Shown: piece after piece, positions 1-10,341 of the stretch | How the letters are laid out: each line of letters starts with the position of its first letter | Position numbering within the stretch: position 1 is the first letter of the stretch | Assembly (NCBI GenBank): GCA_017303795.1 | Contig: JAFLBR010000010.1 | Coordinates: 3,447-67,446 of the forward strand | Direction: 5' to 3' | DNA: 64,000 nucleotides | DNA from: Cytophagales bacterium | GTDB taxonomy: Bacteria; Bacteroidota; Bacteroidia; Cytophagales; Cyclobacteriaceae | The notes under the pieces: generated by a model | Databases searched by the model: none | The model's input: only the letters and a program-made list of their open reading frames with translations | Told to the model about the DNA's origin: nothing | Position numbers and translations under genes: made by a program

Positions 1-655
1 TCTCTCCTACCAAGGCAATTCCATTTCTGTACCATTGATTGCCACTGCCTGCATCGCTTGTAAGTACTATTGCTGCTGAGCCTTCGCAGACTACTACCGG
101 ACCGGCTGGGGTTACAGCAGGTGTTGCGGGGATAGCATTGACTGTTACTACACTCGTACCGCTCAGTAAGGTCGTACACGTGGTGGTTGGATTAGTAGCT
201 CTTACCGTGATGGTTGTATTCGCGGTTAACGCGCTTGTGATTATGTTAATCGCTCCGCCTGTGCCTGCAACCGGTGAACTCAGTGATGTAACGCCATCAA
301 ACAATTCATAGTTAATACCTGCCTGACTGCCTGCGATGTTTATCGTTACTGTATTGCCATTGCAGATGGTTGTAGTAGCCGGTGCAACAACCGGGGTAGT
401 TAATGGCAACGCATTAATCGTAACTGCAACTGCATTCGATACGGACGAAGCACAACCGCTTACTGTACTGATAACTGTATAACTGCCGCTGTTAGTCGGA
501 TTGGTTGTTATGTTTAATGTCGTAGCGGTCTCTCCTACCAAGGCAATTCCATTTCTGTACCATTGATTGCCACTGCCTGCATCGCTTGTAAGTACTATTG
601 CTGCTGAGCCTTCGCAGACTACTACCGGACCGGCTGGGGTTACAGCAGGTGTTGC
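1..655. repeat. Tandem 528-bp module in the giant gene (two partial/complete copies)
   Basis: Bases 1-127 recur at 529-655 with no difference I can see, giving a period of 528 bp (176 codons, in frame). The units diverge after about base 128/656. The near-identity at DNA level points to recent duplication or gene conversion of an Ig-like module. More copies may lie beyond the window edge. Confidence 0.9.
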
Positions 656-3600
656 TGGAACTGTATTAACAGTAATGGTTGTGTTGTCGGTGGCTGTGAT
701 GCCGTTTCCATCCCGCAAGGTGACTGTGTATGGTGTAGTAACAACTGGTGTTGCAATTGGATTCGCGATATTAGTAGCTGATAATCCTGTTGCTGGACTC
801 CATGAATAAGTAAATGGACCATCACCGGTAACATTTGTGTTCAGTGCGGCTGATCCGCCTACACATATCGTTACTCCACCACCTGTTATGGTGGCAGTAG
901 GATTTGCACCTCTTAGACCTGTAAAGTAACTGGTCTGTCCGGATGTTAAGGTTGCACCTGTAGCCGTAAGCGTGTTAGCTGCTAACGCTAAAAACTTAGT
1001 CCATGGATTTGAAACCTGATTAAAGACTCCATTAAGTTGAGCTGAAGTTATGTTACCTTCTGTTCCCGAAATATCGGCATTAGGATAGGTTGTTGTAATA
1101 GTAGCAACACCTCCTGTAATTCCGGTTTGGTTAACCTCCCAATAGCGGGTTAAAAAATTTGCTGTACTTGAGTTGTTGGGATGTTTGGCATCCACCACGG
1201 AAACTCCCACATTAGCCGGGAAGCCAGCACCGGCAGTGATGTTTACGGTAATGGGAGAATACTCTGTGGTGCCGGTATTATCTCCGATAGGAAAAAAGAA
1301 TGACCCAACTCCTGTAAATGACTTAATCACCTGACTGCCATTGGCAATAATCATTCGGGTAGCTGATGGCGAGGCTACCGAAATGGTTGCTGCCGGGCCG
1401 ATTGTAAGATCAAATCCACTCAGGTTTAAGACTCCATTGGTAAGTGTTAATGTTCCATTCACGATAACATTACCACCCAGCGAAGCTTGCCCTGAAGCTT
1501 GATTGATCACCAGATTATTATAAGTACCAGTTGTGATAGTTTGAGAGGAACCATAGTAGGTAATGGTGCCCGTTGCAATGGCAAGCCCATTGGTTGCTCC
1601 GGCAAAACGAATATTTCCACCGGTGTTATCCAGCGCACCACTTACCGATAATGCATTAGAACCCATGTCCAGAATGGTGGTGTTGGTCAGGTTGTTATTC
1701 ACAACAACAGCACCTGTTGCGTTCTTCTGGCCAGCTGCCGATGTAATCAGGTTATGATAGGTAACACCGGCTACAGACTGAGTTGCCGTTCCATTATAAT
1801 GAACTGTGCCTGAATTATGATTAAATGTACCGGCATTTGTAAAATTACCTGCAAGGTTTAATGTTGAACTGGTAGATGTAAACGTACCTGCATTAACAGT
1901 TAGGTTATTCAGTGTAACGGTGTTCGAGCCAAAGCTGAATGTACCCACTCCTGATTTTGTAAGATTAAAAGTTGAGGCATTGATCACTCCACCAACCGTA
2001 AGTGTGTTTGAATTAACGGTTACCTGGCGGTTAGCACTTAGTGTAACTGTTCCTGTACCCAGATTAAGATTTTGTGTGCCATTGAAGGCAAAATCTCCAC
2101 CCCATGTCATGGGATAATTTAAAGTGGTGATTGCCCCAGCGGTTGTGTTTCCGATTGTTCCACCATTAATGGTAAAGGTTCCGGCAACAGTACCAAGTGC
2201 ATTTGCATTATTTATGTTTAATGTACCAGCCGCAAGTGTTACACCACTGGTAAATGTGTTAGCTGCAGATAGGGTTAGTGTTCCACTACCCAATTTTGTA
2301 ATTCCTATGGCACCACCTCCAATTACTCCGCCTACCGTAAGTTCACCACCATTAACGGTAACTTGTCTGCTTGCGCTTGGGGTTACGGCACCTGTTCCGA
2401 GATTAAGGTTTTGAGTTCCTGTAAAGGCGAAATTGCCATTCCAGTTTTGAGGGTTATTGTTTGTTAAGGTAATTGCTCCCGCAGATGTGTTGTCAATGCT
2501 TCCTCCGTTTATGTTAAAGGTTCCAGAGCCCACAGCAGTAGAGCTGTTGATATTTAAGGTTCCTGCGAGTAAAGTAGTTCCACCTGTATGCGTGTTGTTA
2601 CCACTTAAGGTAAGAGAACCTGTTCCTGCTTTTCCAATTGATAACGTTCCGGCACCACCATTTCTGATTACGCCTGCATAAGTACTCGCCCCCGCTGTAA
2701 GTACGGTAAGCTGGGCAGCTCCAGCCGCTGAGTTCTCTACTATGGGCGTACCAACAGTAGCATTGGTGTTTAAACCTGCAACGGTGTATGTGTTACCGTT
2801 CAGTTGAAGCACTCCAGTACTTCCGGCTCCAAAGACTACGGTATTTGATGCATTTAGCGCTCCTACGCTGGATAGTCTGACTGTACCAGTATTGATTAGT
2901 ACGGAACCCGTAAATGTATTGGTACCCGATAGTATCCAGGTTCCAGCTCCGCTTTTAATAATTCCGCCCGCTCCGGTTCCTAACCCACTGGCAAGTGTTC
3001 CGCCTGCGGCACCATCTAAAGTAAGATCAAAACCGGCACCGGTTATGGTTCCTGCATTGGAGATATTGATAGTTCCGGTTGACCCTGTGATAGTGGCCGA
3101 ACTACCTAAAGTAATAAGACCACCAAAAGTGGCTCCCGTGACTGAACTATTGAAAAGTGCACCGCTACCTGAAATTCCAGTACCGTTTAATGTCAACGGT
3201 TCTGCGGCAGCATAATTTTGTCCGCTTATATCAATAGCTGCTCCGGTATTAACAATGGTTCCTCCTGCAGTAGTCCCTAAAGCAGTTAATGAACCAAGAC
3301 GCAGCGTACCTGCATTTACGGTAGTTGTACCCGTGTATGTACTTACGCCAAACAGGTTGAGTAAACCTGAGCCGGATTTTATAAATCCTGCTGCACCACT
3401 AAAACCCGATGAAATTTGTAAATCGGGAGTAGCACCACCATCGGCAATGGTAAACGTTCTGGTTGATCCACCCAATGCAATTGGTGCGCCTATACTCGCA
3501 GTCGCTCCACTTGCATTTGAAGTCACATCCCCGGCAAGGGTAATAGTGCCTGTGCCTGTAATAGAGGTACCCGTCATGTTGATCGCAGATACCGTAGTAA

Positions 3601-4480
3601 TATTATTTGCCCCTAACGCAAAGATTCCGTTGTTAACGAACAAAGTACCCGAAACACCGGTTGAAGTCGTAAGCGAAACTGTATTATTTCCACCACCGCC
3701 AGTATTGGCAATGGTAAGATCATTAACGGTTGCTGGTAATCCATTACCTGAGGATTGATTGGCCGCCCCTACATAAACATAATCTGCAGTAGTAGGAAAA
3801 GTTCTAACACCCGTTACCTGAATGTTTCCAGATGTGGTAGGACTGGTAGTTATACCATTGATTGATCCTATGCGTAACGTTGCCGTAGCACCCAGTATAA
3901 AATCGCTATCAAAACCTGTTACTGAAAAGTTATCGCGAACCACACCTGTGCCCGTAAGTGTAAGGTCACCATTATTTTGAAGAAACCGGTTTACGGTACC
4001 TGAAGTTACATTCAACGTTCCGGCTATTGTACTAACACTGGTTACTGATAGAGTTATATTAACCCGAAACCCCGAACCGTCAATACCAAGTGTTAAAGTC
4101 TCACTTGCTGCAATTGTAAGTGGACCCGTTACCGTTATATCTGCTACTGTGGCGGCAGCTGTACTACCGAATAAACAAGTACCGTTAATGGTAAGCCCGC
4201 CAAGCGAGATGGTGGGCACGTTGGTAATATTCCCGGATTGATCGGAGTTAATAACTACCACATCCCCGGCAACGGGTGGAGTGCCGCCACTCCAGTTTGC
4301 ACCTACCGACCAATCGCCACCGGTTGCCGGCAACCAGTTTTTCTGGGCGAAGGCACTTGTGCCGACTGTAAGTATCAGAAATACAATAAGAAAGCGAATG
4401 GAGTGAAGGCGGGTTTTTGAAACAGACTTAACTGCTGATAACGATTTGAAACGCGAAAGCAGTCGTAAAGTCAAGGACAT
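1..4480 (-). CDS. Giant secreted repeat protein (autotransporter-type beta-strand repeats plus Ig/PKD-like modules), 3' partial
   Basis: Reading the minus strand from an ATG at 4480 gives one frame; I checked it at about 4480, 3250, 1930 and 538 and it agrees, and it runs off the window at base 1 (at least 1,493 codons). A hydrophobic signal segment lies near residues 30-46, ending in a likely AFA|Q cleavage site. Residues ~330-870 are short Gly/Thr/Asn-rich units of the form GTLTLSGxNTxTGGTT, typical of autotransporter-associated beta-strand (PATR) repeats that build beta-helices. Residues ~1,190 to the edge look like Ig/PKD-like modules with paired Cys (VVVCEGSAA, QWYRNGIALVGE), including a near-exact 176-residue tandem unit. 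Bacteroidota proteins of this kind are usually exported by the type IX system, with a C-terminal sorting domain; that part is not visible. Probably a surface adhesin or matrix protein. The upstream lipoprotein gene is 77 bp away. The plus-strand open frames here are shadows. Confidence 0.85.
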   Translation of the reverse strand, partial: MSLTLRLLSRFKSLSAVKSVSKTRLHSIRFLIVFLILTVGTSAFAQKNWLPATGGDWSVGANWSGGTPPVAGDVVVINSDQSGNITNVPTISLGGLTINGTCLFGSTAAATVADITVTGPLTIAASETLTLGIDGSGFRVNITLSVTSVSTIAGTLNVTSGTVNRFLQNNGDLTLTGTGVVRDNFSVTGFDSDFILGATATLRIGSINGITTSPTTSGNIQVTGVRTFPTTADYVYVGAANQSSGNGLPATVNDLTIANTGGGGNNTVSLTTSTGVSGTLFVNNGIFALGANNITTVSAINMTGTSITGTGTITLAGDVTSNASGATASIGAPIALGGSTRTFTIADGGATPDLQISSGFSGAAGFIKSGSGLLNLFGVSTYTGTTTVNAGTLRLGSLTALGTTAGGTIVNTGAAIDISGQNYAAAEPLTLNGTGISGSGALFNSSVTGATFGGLITLGSSATITGSTGTINISNAGTITGAGFDLTLDGAAGGTLASGLGTGAGGIIKSGAGTWILSGTNTFTGSVLINTGTVRLSSVGALNASNTVVFGAGSTGVLQLNGNTYTVAGLNTNATVGTPIVENSAAGAAQLTVLTAGASTYAGVIRNGGAGTLSIGKAGTGSLTLSGNNTHTGGTTLLAGTLNINSSTAVGSGTFNINGGSIDNTSAGAITLTNNNPQNWNGNFAFTGTQNLNLGTGAVTPSASRQVTVNGGELTVGGVIGGGAIGITKLGSGTLTLSAANTFTSGVTLAAGTLNINNANALGTVAGTFTINGGTIGNTTAGAITTLNYPMTWGGDFAFNGTQNLNLGTGTVTLSANRQVTVNSNTLTVGGVINASTFNLTKSGVGTFSFGSNTVTLNNLTVNAGTFTSTSSTLNLAGNFTNAGTFNHNSGTVHYNGTATQSVAGVTYHNLITSAAGQKNATGAVVVNNNLTNTTILDMGSNALSVSGALDNTGGNIRFAGATNGLAIATGTITYYGSSQTITTGTYNNLVINQASGQASLGGNVIVNGTLTLTNGVLNLSGFDLTIGPAATISVASPSATRMIIANGSQVIKSFTGVGSFFFPIGDNTGTTEYSPITVNITAGAGFPANVGVSVVDAKHPNNSSTANFLTRYWEVNQTGITGGVATITTTYPNADISGTEGNITSAQLNGVFNQVSNPWTKFLALAANTLTATGATLTSGQTSYFTGLRGANPTATITGGGVTICVGGSAALNTNVTGDGPFTYSWSPATGLSATNIANPIATPVVTTPYTVTLRDGNGITATDNTTITVNTVPATPAVTPAGPVVVCEGSAAIVLTSDAGSGNQWYRNGIALVGETATTLNITTNPTNSGSYTVISTVSGCASSVSNAVAVTINALPLTTPVVAPATTTICNGNTVTINIAGSQAGINYELFDGVTSLSSPVAGTGGAINIITSALTANTTITVRATNPTTTCTTLLSGTSVVTVNAIPATPAVTPAGPVVVCEGSAAIVLTSDAGSGNQWYRNGIALVGE

Positions 4481-4557
4481 AGGTGCGGAGTTGGCCAACT
4501 ACAGTTTCTGAATAATATAGACTCAGTAAAAGTAACCATTTTGGCTGAAACCAGGGC

Positions 4558-5880
4558 CTAACGCAATAATTTACCTTTATCATTTAATTTCATGAGTGCC
4601 ATTTTCTTTTGGCCATTAAGTCCACTAACCGTCATGGTGCCCAAAACCATAATCTTACCATCGGGAAGTTGGAGCACAGCCCCAGCTTCATCAAAGGATT
4701 CGCCACCGAAAACTTCGGGTCCCCAGACAGGTTGGATTTCGCGATCGAGTTTGAAGAGAGAGAGGTCTTCAAAACGGTCAGAGTTTTGAGTGCCTAAGAT
4801 GAGGTAGTCGTTGTTGAAGGGATTATAAAAACCGTTCATTTTGTCTGATCCTATTCCAAACGACACATTGTAGGCTTGAGTCACGTCAGTTAGTGATGTG
4901 GCCCCGAAATTTATATCTCTTCTAAATTTAACAAAGTAGCCTCGCCTATTCCCAGCATTATCAATAGCAACACCATTGAGTAAAAAACCTCTATCAAAAG
5001 GATCGCTTATGTCCACATCAAGTACGGATTTAAGAATTTCATCTTCCGATGCCTGTCCAAGCAAATTGAATAATGCTTCTAGGTCACCTGCCTCCTCACC
5101 AGCATCATTAATTGCAAAAACCCAATATTTAAAATCTCCAGATGCAGTACCTCCAACAGTATTAGTATAACCAAAACAATAAAGCAAATTCGGATCACTG
5201 CTTCGAATTATTTTAACAACTACATCTTCAGAATCATTCTTACCTGTCCTTGTATCCCAAGAGGCGGCTGGCATTGCCTGCAATGAAGGCAAATCAGTGA
5301 ATCTAACATGCATAGCATCTCTTATGTCACGAGGTGTAGGTATATAAGAACCTTCAGTATCAATTGATGTTGTGGCACCAGCAACGATAAAACCTTGTTG
5401 ATTTGCAAAGATACCAGTACCTATAATCGACACAGATTTAACTTCTTCATCACTTCCAATAGAAATGCCATGCGTTACACTTTCTAACTCGTTTCCATCT
5501 CCGCTCATTGTTTGAAGAAATATGTCGCGATCATTAACCGCCATCTCAGTCTCTCCTGCTATAACTAATCTTCCATCCGGATGCAGTTCAATATCTTTAA
5601 CCGTATTGTTTTTATTGGCAAGACCGATCATGTTTTCCCAGATTACATTGCCCAGCAAGTCAACTTTAACCACATAAATCATTTGTGTACCACCGGGCAT
5701 ATTACTATTGCCCACCATTACAATAGCATTGTCGGCAGTCAGCACGAAATCAACACCAGTCTGCTCGCCTTCAACTCCATAGAATTTCAGAAAGGTGTCC
5801 TCCGCCAACAAAGGAATATTCCGCTCGGTATCGCAACTGAGTATCAAACCAATTAGTACTATGAAAACAATTCTTCTCAT
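4558..5880 (-). CDS. Predicted outer-membrane/periplasmic lipoprotein with beta-propeller-like repeats
   Basis: 440 aa. The N-terminus is a lipoprotein signal with lipobox LILSC (Cys16). The rest carries repeated stretches such as DIELHPDGRLVIAGET and AVLQLPDGKIMVLGTM, which resemble the short repeats of secreted beta-propellers. No catalytic motif is visible. Its start overlaps the stop of the upstream barrel protein by 4 bp (ATGA), so translation is probably coupled. It lies between the nSTAND/barrel genes and the giant secreted protein. A role as a surface partner or assembly factor of that protein is inference from position. Family not recognised by name. Confidence 0.8.
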   Translation of the reverse strand: MRRIVFIVLIGLILSCDTERNIPLLAEDTFLKFYGVEGEQTGVDFVLTADNAIVMVGNSNMPGGTQMIYVVKVDLLGNVIWENMIGLANKNNTVKDIELHPDGRLVIAGETEMAVNDRDIFLQTMSGDGNELESVTHGISIGSDEEVKSVSIIGTGIFANQQGFIVAGATTSIDTEGSYIPTPRDIRDAMHVRFTDLPSLQAMPAASWDTRTGKNDSEDVVVKIIRSSDPNLLYCFGYTNTVGGTASGDFKYWVFAINDAGEEAGDLEALFNLLGQASEDEILKSVLDVDISDPFDRGFLLNGVAIDNAGNRRGYFVKFRRDINFGATSLTDVTQAYNVSFGIGSDKMNGFYNPFNNDYLILGTQNSDRFEDLSLFKLDREIQPVWGPEVFGGESFDEAGAVLQLPDGKIMVLGTMTVSGLNGQKKMALMKLNDKGKLLR

Positions 5881-6998
5881 TCTTTTGCAGTAGTAGCCGT
5901 CTCACTTTTCCGTTTTAAAAAATCGAAGGGTGATTTTGCTTTCTTTCTTGGATTATAAAGCGGCCTGATAAACCCAACAGAGATAGAAATATTATCTAAC
6001 CGGAAAAAATCACTTACTTCGGCAAACTTTACAACCGATGGATCAAAACTTCCATCTTTCAAATAATAGATGTTCTCTTCTTTGGTAAGGTTTGAAAGGC
6101 CCATCATATAACGTAGATCTGCATACAAGAAATTTTTTCCAATTTTATACTTTGCGCCACCTCCAAACACAAGGGAGTGATTCAATAAGTTTCGTTTATA
6201 GGTTAGTGTTTCGGGGCGATCTGTAATTTCTTTAACACTACCATCGGAGAACTCATATCGGTACTCCCAATCATTTCCTCTCGATGAAAGTAATAGGTTA
6301 AATGCAAAGCCAGCATATCCAAACGGTCTGATCTTACCTGAATCATCGGCATACTTAATGTAAAGCGGAATATCAAACCAGTTTTGTCGTTCAATCGTTG
6401 AGAGATTATCTGAGCCAAAGTATTTGCCACTACCCTTTTCTGTATTTCGTTTAAAGCCACGATTCGAAAAATTTCCTTCGGCCCCGATACTGATGTTGTT
6501 AGTCAGATTTAAATCAAACCCAACCCCAAGCTGCACACCCAATTTCAAAACATTTCGGGTCTCGATTGCTGTACCACTTACTGTAAGTTCATGAATAATT
6601 CTTGGAATTGAAGTATTAAAACCACCCCGAATGTGTGGTGTGATGATTGGAGTTGATGTGAATTTTTTACTCAGGTAATACACATCAATCGGATCACGGG
6701 CTGGGTTGGCCACATATTCCGGGTCTGCTTTTAACAATTGCAGGTAACTTTCTTCCGCAGCTGTTGGATTATCTAAAATAAGATAAGCTTGAGTTAGAAG
6801 AAGGTAAGCTCTTACTTTCTGTTCGTTTGTAAAATCGTTTTTATCGAGGCATGGCTGAAGCAAAGCCGAAATTCCATAATAACGGCCTGCATTAAATTCG
6901 TCATCGGCCTGAATAAGAATCTGCTCGCAGTCAACCCGTTGCGCCCACGCTGACGAGCTTATGAAAAAACAAAAAATTACTATCCGCCAGCGCATCAA
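5877..6998 (-). CDS. TPR plus outer-membrane beta-barrel protein (PorT-like family)
   Basis: 373 aa. A signal peptide ends near SSAWA|Q. Residues ~22-110 are helical and TPR-like (AYLLLTQAYLILDNPTAAEESYLQLL). From ~120 to the end alternating amphipathic strands (GVQLGVGFDLNLTNNISIGAEG, YAGFAFNLLLSS) suggest a small barrel of the outer-membrane beta-barrel superfamily. It overlaps both neighbours by 4 bp (5877-5880 and 6995-6998), the signature of an operon. The TPR head with a barrel tail recalls assembly proteins in which the periplasmic part captures a client. What it assembles here is inferred from the downstream lipoprotein and giant secreted protein. Confidence 0.8.
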   Translation of the reverse strand: MMRWRIVIFCFFISSSAWAQRVDCEQILIQADDEFNAGRYYGISALLQPCLDKNDFTNEQKVRAYLLLTQAYLILDNPTAAEESYLQLLKADPEYVANPARDPIDVYYLSKKFTSTPIITPHIRGGFNTSIPRIIHELTVSGTAIETRNVLKLGVQLGVGFDLNLTNNISIGAEGNFSNRGFKRNTEKGSGKYFGSDNLSTIERQNWFDIPLYIKYADDSGKIRPFGYAGFAFNLLLSSRGNDWEYRYEFSDGSVKEITDRPETLTYKRNLLNHSLVFGGGAKYKIGKNFLYADLRYMMGLSNLTKEENIYYLKDGSFDPSVVKFAEVSDFFRLDNISISVGFIRPLYNPRKKAKSPFDFLKRKSETATTAKE

Positions 6999-9900
6999 AT
7001 TTTCTTAATTAAAAGACTCTTACAGGTTGACTCATGCGGGAATTCTTTTTCCTTACCAACATAGCTATCCCACTCTTCCTGTGTCATGTTGCGCTGCATC
7101 TTAGGGCAAATTTGTTCGGCCAAAATCCGGGTATCGGTCGGCCAGATGCGCACTTCGCCATTATTACAAGACGCAATCAAATAATTAGAGTCTGGAGTAA
7201 AGCCAATATCCCAAACCGAACCATTGTTATTATCCATTACAATTGGTAAGTCTTCTTCATGATCGATTACCCACATCTGTAATTTACTATCCAAACCGGC
7301 ACTGGCCAACAGCAAGCCATCGGGGCTAAACTTAAGATCGGAAATACCGGCTTTGTGGCCTGAAAGTTCTTTTACTCTGTTGGTAGACAAGTCAAGTAAT
7401 TTCACAGTTCCCCTCACTACGTTTCGCTTATCGTTTATAACCTCCACACCAAGGGCAATCATGTTGCGTTGCGGATGCCAGGCCACAGATAAAATCCGGT
7501 TAGGCACTTTTACTGATTTTGTGGAATCGGCTGAGCGGACTATATTTTCATCCGTCCAGACTTCTTTGTAGGTATTGGTTGTAAGGTCAACCATCAATAC
7601 TTTACCATTTACCGAAACACCAGCAAGGCGTTTACCATCCGGACTAATGTCTATTGATTTCAACTCGTAAGGAAGTGTTACCAACTTACGGCTTTGTCCG
7701 TTACCGGCATTAGTAAGCCTGAGGGTTTTATCAACGGATGAACTAATAAACCCGACATTATCCGGCATGAATTTAATATCGGTAATAAGCCGTGTGTGGC
7801 CTTCCACTTTTAAAGGCTTACCACCAGATGTGAGGTTAATTACTTCCAGATAACTTGAATCGCTGGCATTTATCAGATACTTATCGTCTTTACTAAGCGC
7901 AAGTACACGATTAGGGAAACCTTTGTTTTCGTAAATGATTTGAGCTGGGTTTGCCTGGTTTTTGTAATCGGCTTTATAAACCCGACCATCGTTACCTGTG
8001 GTATAAAACGCTGAACCCTGATTGGTTACTGCTACGGCATACATCCTGTTTTTGGAGTTACCCGGCATTTTAACTGCATTGTAGTTGTAGCCTTGCAATT
8101 TTGCAATTGAGTAATACAAACCACGGAAGATGTAAGGATCGTATTGTTTTCCTTCGTACTTGGTGTGAAATAAATAAGCCTGCATTGAAGTTAGTCCGGC
8201 AAGTTGGGCATCATCTATACCTTCTGATTTTGCTGCTAATGATTGAGCTTTAGAGAGCGCTAATAAACGAAGTGCATTGTTATAATTCTTTTCAGCTAAT
8301 TGGAAATTTTTGTCAGCCATGTCACGCGCTAGCCGAGCGCTGTCACGTTGCACTAATGCTTCCTTTTCATTTACAATTGCTCTATTCCGCTGAGTTGTTG
8401 CTTCAATCACAGCCAGTCGTAAATCTTCCGTGCGCTGTTCCAATTCTTTATTTTTTGCTGCAAGTTGTTGTTCGCGAAGTTCAACCTTTTCAAGAGCATC
8501 CTCGGCTACTTTTTGTAATCGAACCGCCTCATCACGTTGGGTGGTAGCATCTTTCTCAGCTGCTCTCGCTAACAAACTCTGCCGCTCTGCCTCAATCCGT
8601 TGAAAGAAACCATACACAAAAAATCCGGTGGCGATCAGCAACAACAATCCCAGAATAAGGTTAGTTGCTCTGGCTCTGCGCAGCATTCTGCGCTGCAACA
8701 TCTCCTGATTTTTTAATTCCGCTTCATACGTAATCCGGCTGGTATCCAGAAATACTACAGCACGCTCAAAGGCTATGTCGTATCGTTGCGCCCATTGGCG
8801 CGTTGGATTTTGTTTTTTCTGCCAGTTGAGTGCCAGTTGCAAATCGGGTGGGCGCCACAAACTTGTTTTACCAATCTGGTACATGGCCGCTGCGTCTGAT
8901 ACGCGCCTATACATCTGGGCCGACTCATACTCTTCCTCCACCCAAGTGGATAGCCTCGTCCAGATACGCATTAAACTTTCGTGCGAAAGTTCAACCTGAG
9001 TAGTTGGTTTCAAATCCACCAGCATGCCGGGCATCAGGAACGAACGGCCCGGTTTCCGAAACTGTTCAACTACTGCAATTACTTGATCATCTGTAGCTTG
9101 AGCCAGTTCAGCTACATCCGAAATTCTGGCCGGTCTTCGCATTTCAAGGCCTTCGGTGTTCTTTTCCGTAAGGGTCTTAAATAGAATTTCGGCTATGTGT
9201 CTTTCCTGGGTATTTAATTCATCAAAAGCTTCATTCGCGTGAAGCGATAATGCCTGCCCTATTCTACCTACTGCATTGTAATGGCGAATATCCATCGGCT
9301 CACCTGGCTCGCGGTTAGCAACCCAGTAATCCCATGTGCGCATAAGCGCATGTTGCAGAATGGGAAGTTGGTCTTGATTATCGCCAATATCAGAAAGTAA
9401 TCGCTTAACCAAGCGCGGAGAAATTCTACCTCCACCCACCGCTACCGGCCCCTCAATAGCCATGCGCTTTTGTTCGCGCGCCATTTGTGGCACCAGATAA
9501 TTACTGGTGTTGATGAGCTGTGTCAGACCCGGAAAAGCTGCGCATTCACCAATAAAGTCAGAGCGCATATTAATGGCCATGTAAAGCGGAACCTCGCGCT
9601 GTGCTACTGCTTCCAACATCAGGTTTACATAGGCAAGTGCTTCGTTTGCATGCTCTGCATCGGCATGTTTAAAACGGAACAATTCTTCAAACTGATCCAC
9701 CAGAAAGAAGATATTCTCGTGGGTATAAGCCTGAAGGTATTTAGATAGTTCAATCAATCCATGCGAACTGTTTCGCAAAACGGAATTGATAATTGCCCTA
9801 TGAATTCGTTTGTCTTCAAGTGCTATTCGGCCTTCATCAACCAAAAAATTAACGGTTGCCTTCGCGATGTTTTCGATTGGTGAAATGCCTGGTCGGATGG

Positions 9901-10204
9901 TAATGATTTTCCAATGCGGCCCGGTCTCGGTCACGAATCCTCCATATAGAACGGGGATAAGACCACAATTCATTAAGCTGGACTTACCACTACCCGAGTA
10001 ACCCATAATGGTTACGGAACGATTCTTATAAAGCTTAAGCAGAATTTCATCTACCTGACCTTCGCGACCAAAGAAAAGATGACTATCGGAAAGTGTGAAA
10101 GGTCTAAGTCCGGGAAATGGATTATCGCCAACCTTCTCACCCGAAAATTTTGGATCGGGAGAAGGCTCGTTTAAATCACCAACCTCTACAGAATAATTTA
10201 ACAT
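6995..10204 (-). CDS. nSTAND1 NTPase with transmembrane segment, coiled coil and C-terminal WD40 repeats
   Basis: 1,069 aa. The N-terminus has the family signature NPFPGLRPF (residues 28-36) followed by FFGRE. Walker A is GYSGSGKSS (68-76) and Walker B is FFLVDQFEEL (166-175). A single transmembrane helix lies near residues 512-535 (NLILGLLLLIATGFFVYGFF), then a long charged coiled coil (~540-660), then WD40-like repeats (~690-1,050; for example SPDGLLLASAGLDSKLQMW). STAND NTPases act as ligand-gated signalling switches; many defend against phage, others work in regulation. Here it heads an operon (4-bp overlap) with envelope proteins rather than an effector, so an envelope-sensing or export-control role is the better guess. 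No nuclease, protease or other effector domain is seen. Confidence 0.88.
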   Translation of the reverse strand: MLNYSVEVGDLNEPSPDPKFSGEKVGDNPFPGLRPFTLSDSHLFFGREGQVDEILLKLYKNRSVTIMGYSGSGKSSLMNCGLIPVLYGGFVTETGPHWKIITIRPGISPIENIAKATVNFLVDEGRIALEDKRIHRAIINSVLRNSSHGLIELSKYLQAYTHENIFFLVDQFEELFRFKHADAEHANEALAYVNLMLEAVAQREVPLYMAINMRSDFIGECAAFPGLTQLINTSNYLVPQMAREQKRMAIEGPVAVGGGRISPRLVKRLLSDIGDNQDQLPILQHALMRTWDYWVANREPGEPMDIRHYNAVGRIGQALSLHANEAFDELNTQERHIAEILFKTLTEKNTEGLEMRRPARISDVAELAQATDDQVIAVVEQFRKPGRSFLMPGMLVDLKPTTQVELSHESLMRIWTRLSTWVEEEYESAQMYRRVSDAAAMYQIGKTSLWRPPDLQLALNWQKKQNPTRQWAQRYDIAFERAVVFLDTSRITYEAELKNQEMLQRRMLRRARATNLILGLLLLIATGFFVYGFFQRIEAERQSLLARAAEKDATTQRDEAVRLQKVAEDALEKVELREQQLAAKNKELEQRTEDLRLAVIEATTQRNRAIVNEKEALVQRDSARLARDMADKNFQLAEKNYNNALRLLALSKAQSLAAKSEGIDDAQLAGLTSMQAYLFHTKYEGKQYDPYIFRGLYYSIAKLQGYNYNAVKMPGNSKNRMYAVAVTNQGSAFYTTGNDGRVYKADYKNQANPAQIIYENKGFPNRVLALSKDDKYLINASDSSYLEVINLTSGGKPLKVEGHTRLITDIKFMPDNVGFISSSVDKTLRLTNAGNGQSRKLVTLPYELKSIDISPDGKRLAGVSVNGKVLMVDLTTNTYKEVWTDENIVRSADSTKSVKVPNRILSVAWHPQRNMIALGVEVINDKRNVVRGTVKLLDLSTNRVKELSGHKAGISDLKFSPDGLLLASAGLDSKLQMWVIDHEEDLPIVMDNNNGSVWDIGFTPDSNYLIASCNNGEVRIWPTDTRILAEQICPKMQRNMTQEEWDSYVGKEKEFPHESTCKSLLIKKI

Positions 10205-10341
10205 CCTGCCTTTTAGACCTGTTAGAACTGAAATTTACTAAAATCCGAGGGTATCAGAATATTAATCAAGAAAAACAAAGAGTTAAAAAAATATGCTTAC
10301 CCCTCTTTAAGTTTAAAAAATCTGTGAAATTTAAACGATTC

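Noticed and set aside
39-3758. Plus-strand open frames with repeated Val/Pro/Ala-rich proteins (90, 80, 96, 107, 167 aa)
   Set aside because: They are antisense shadows of the giant minus-strand gene. The repetitive composition comes from its beta-strand repeats, and the true minus frame stays open at every point checked.
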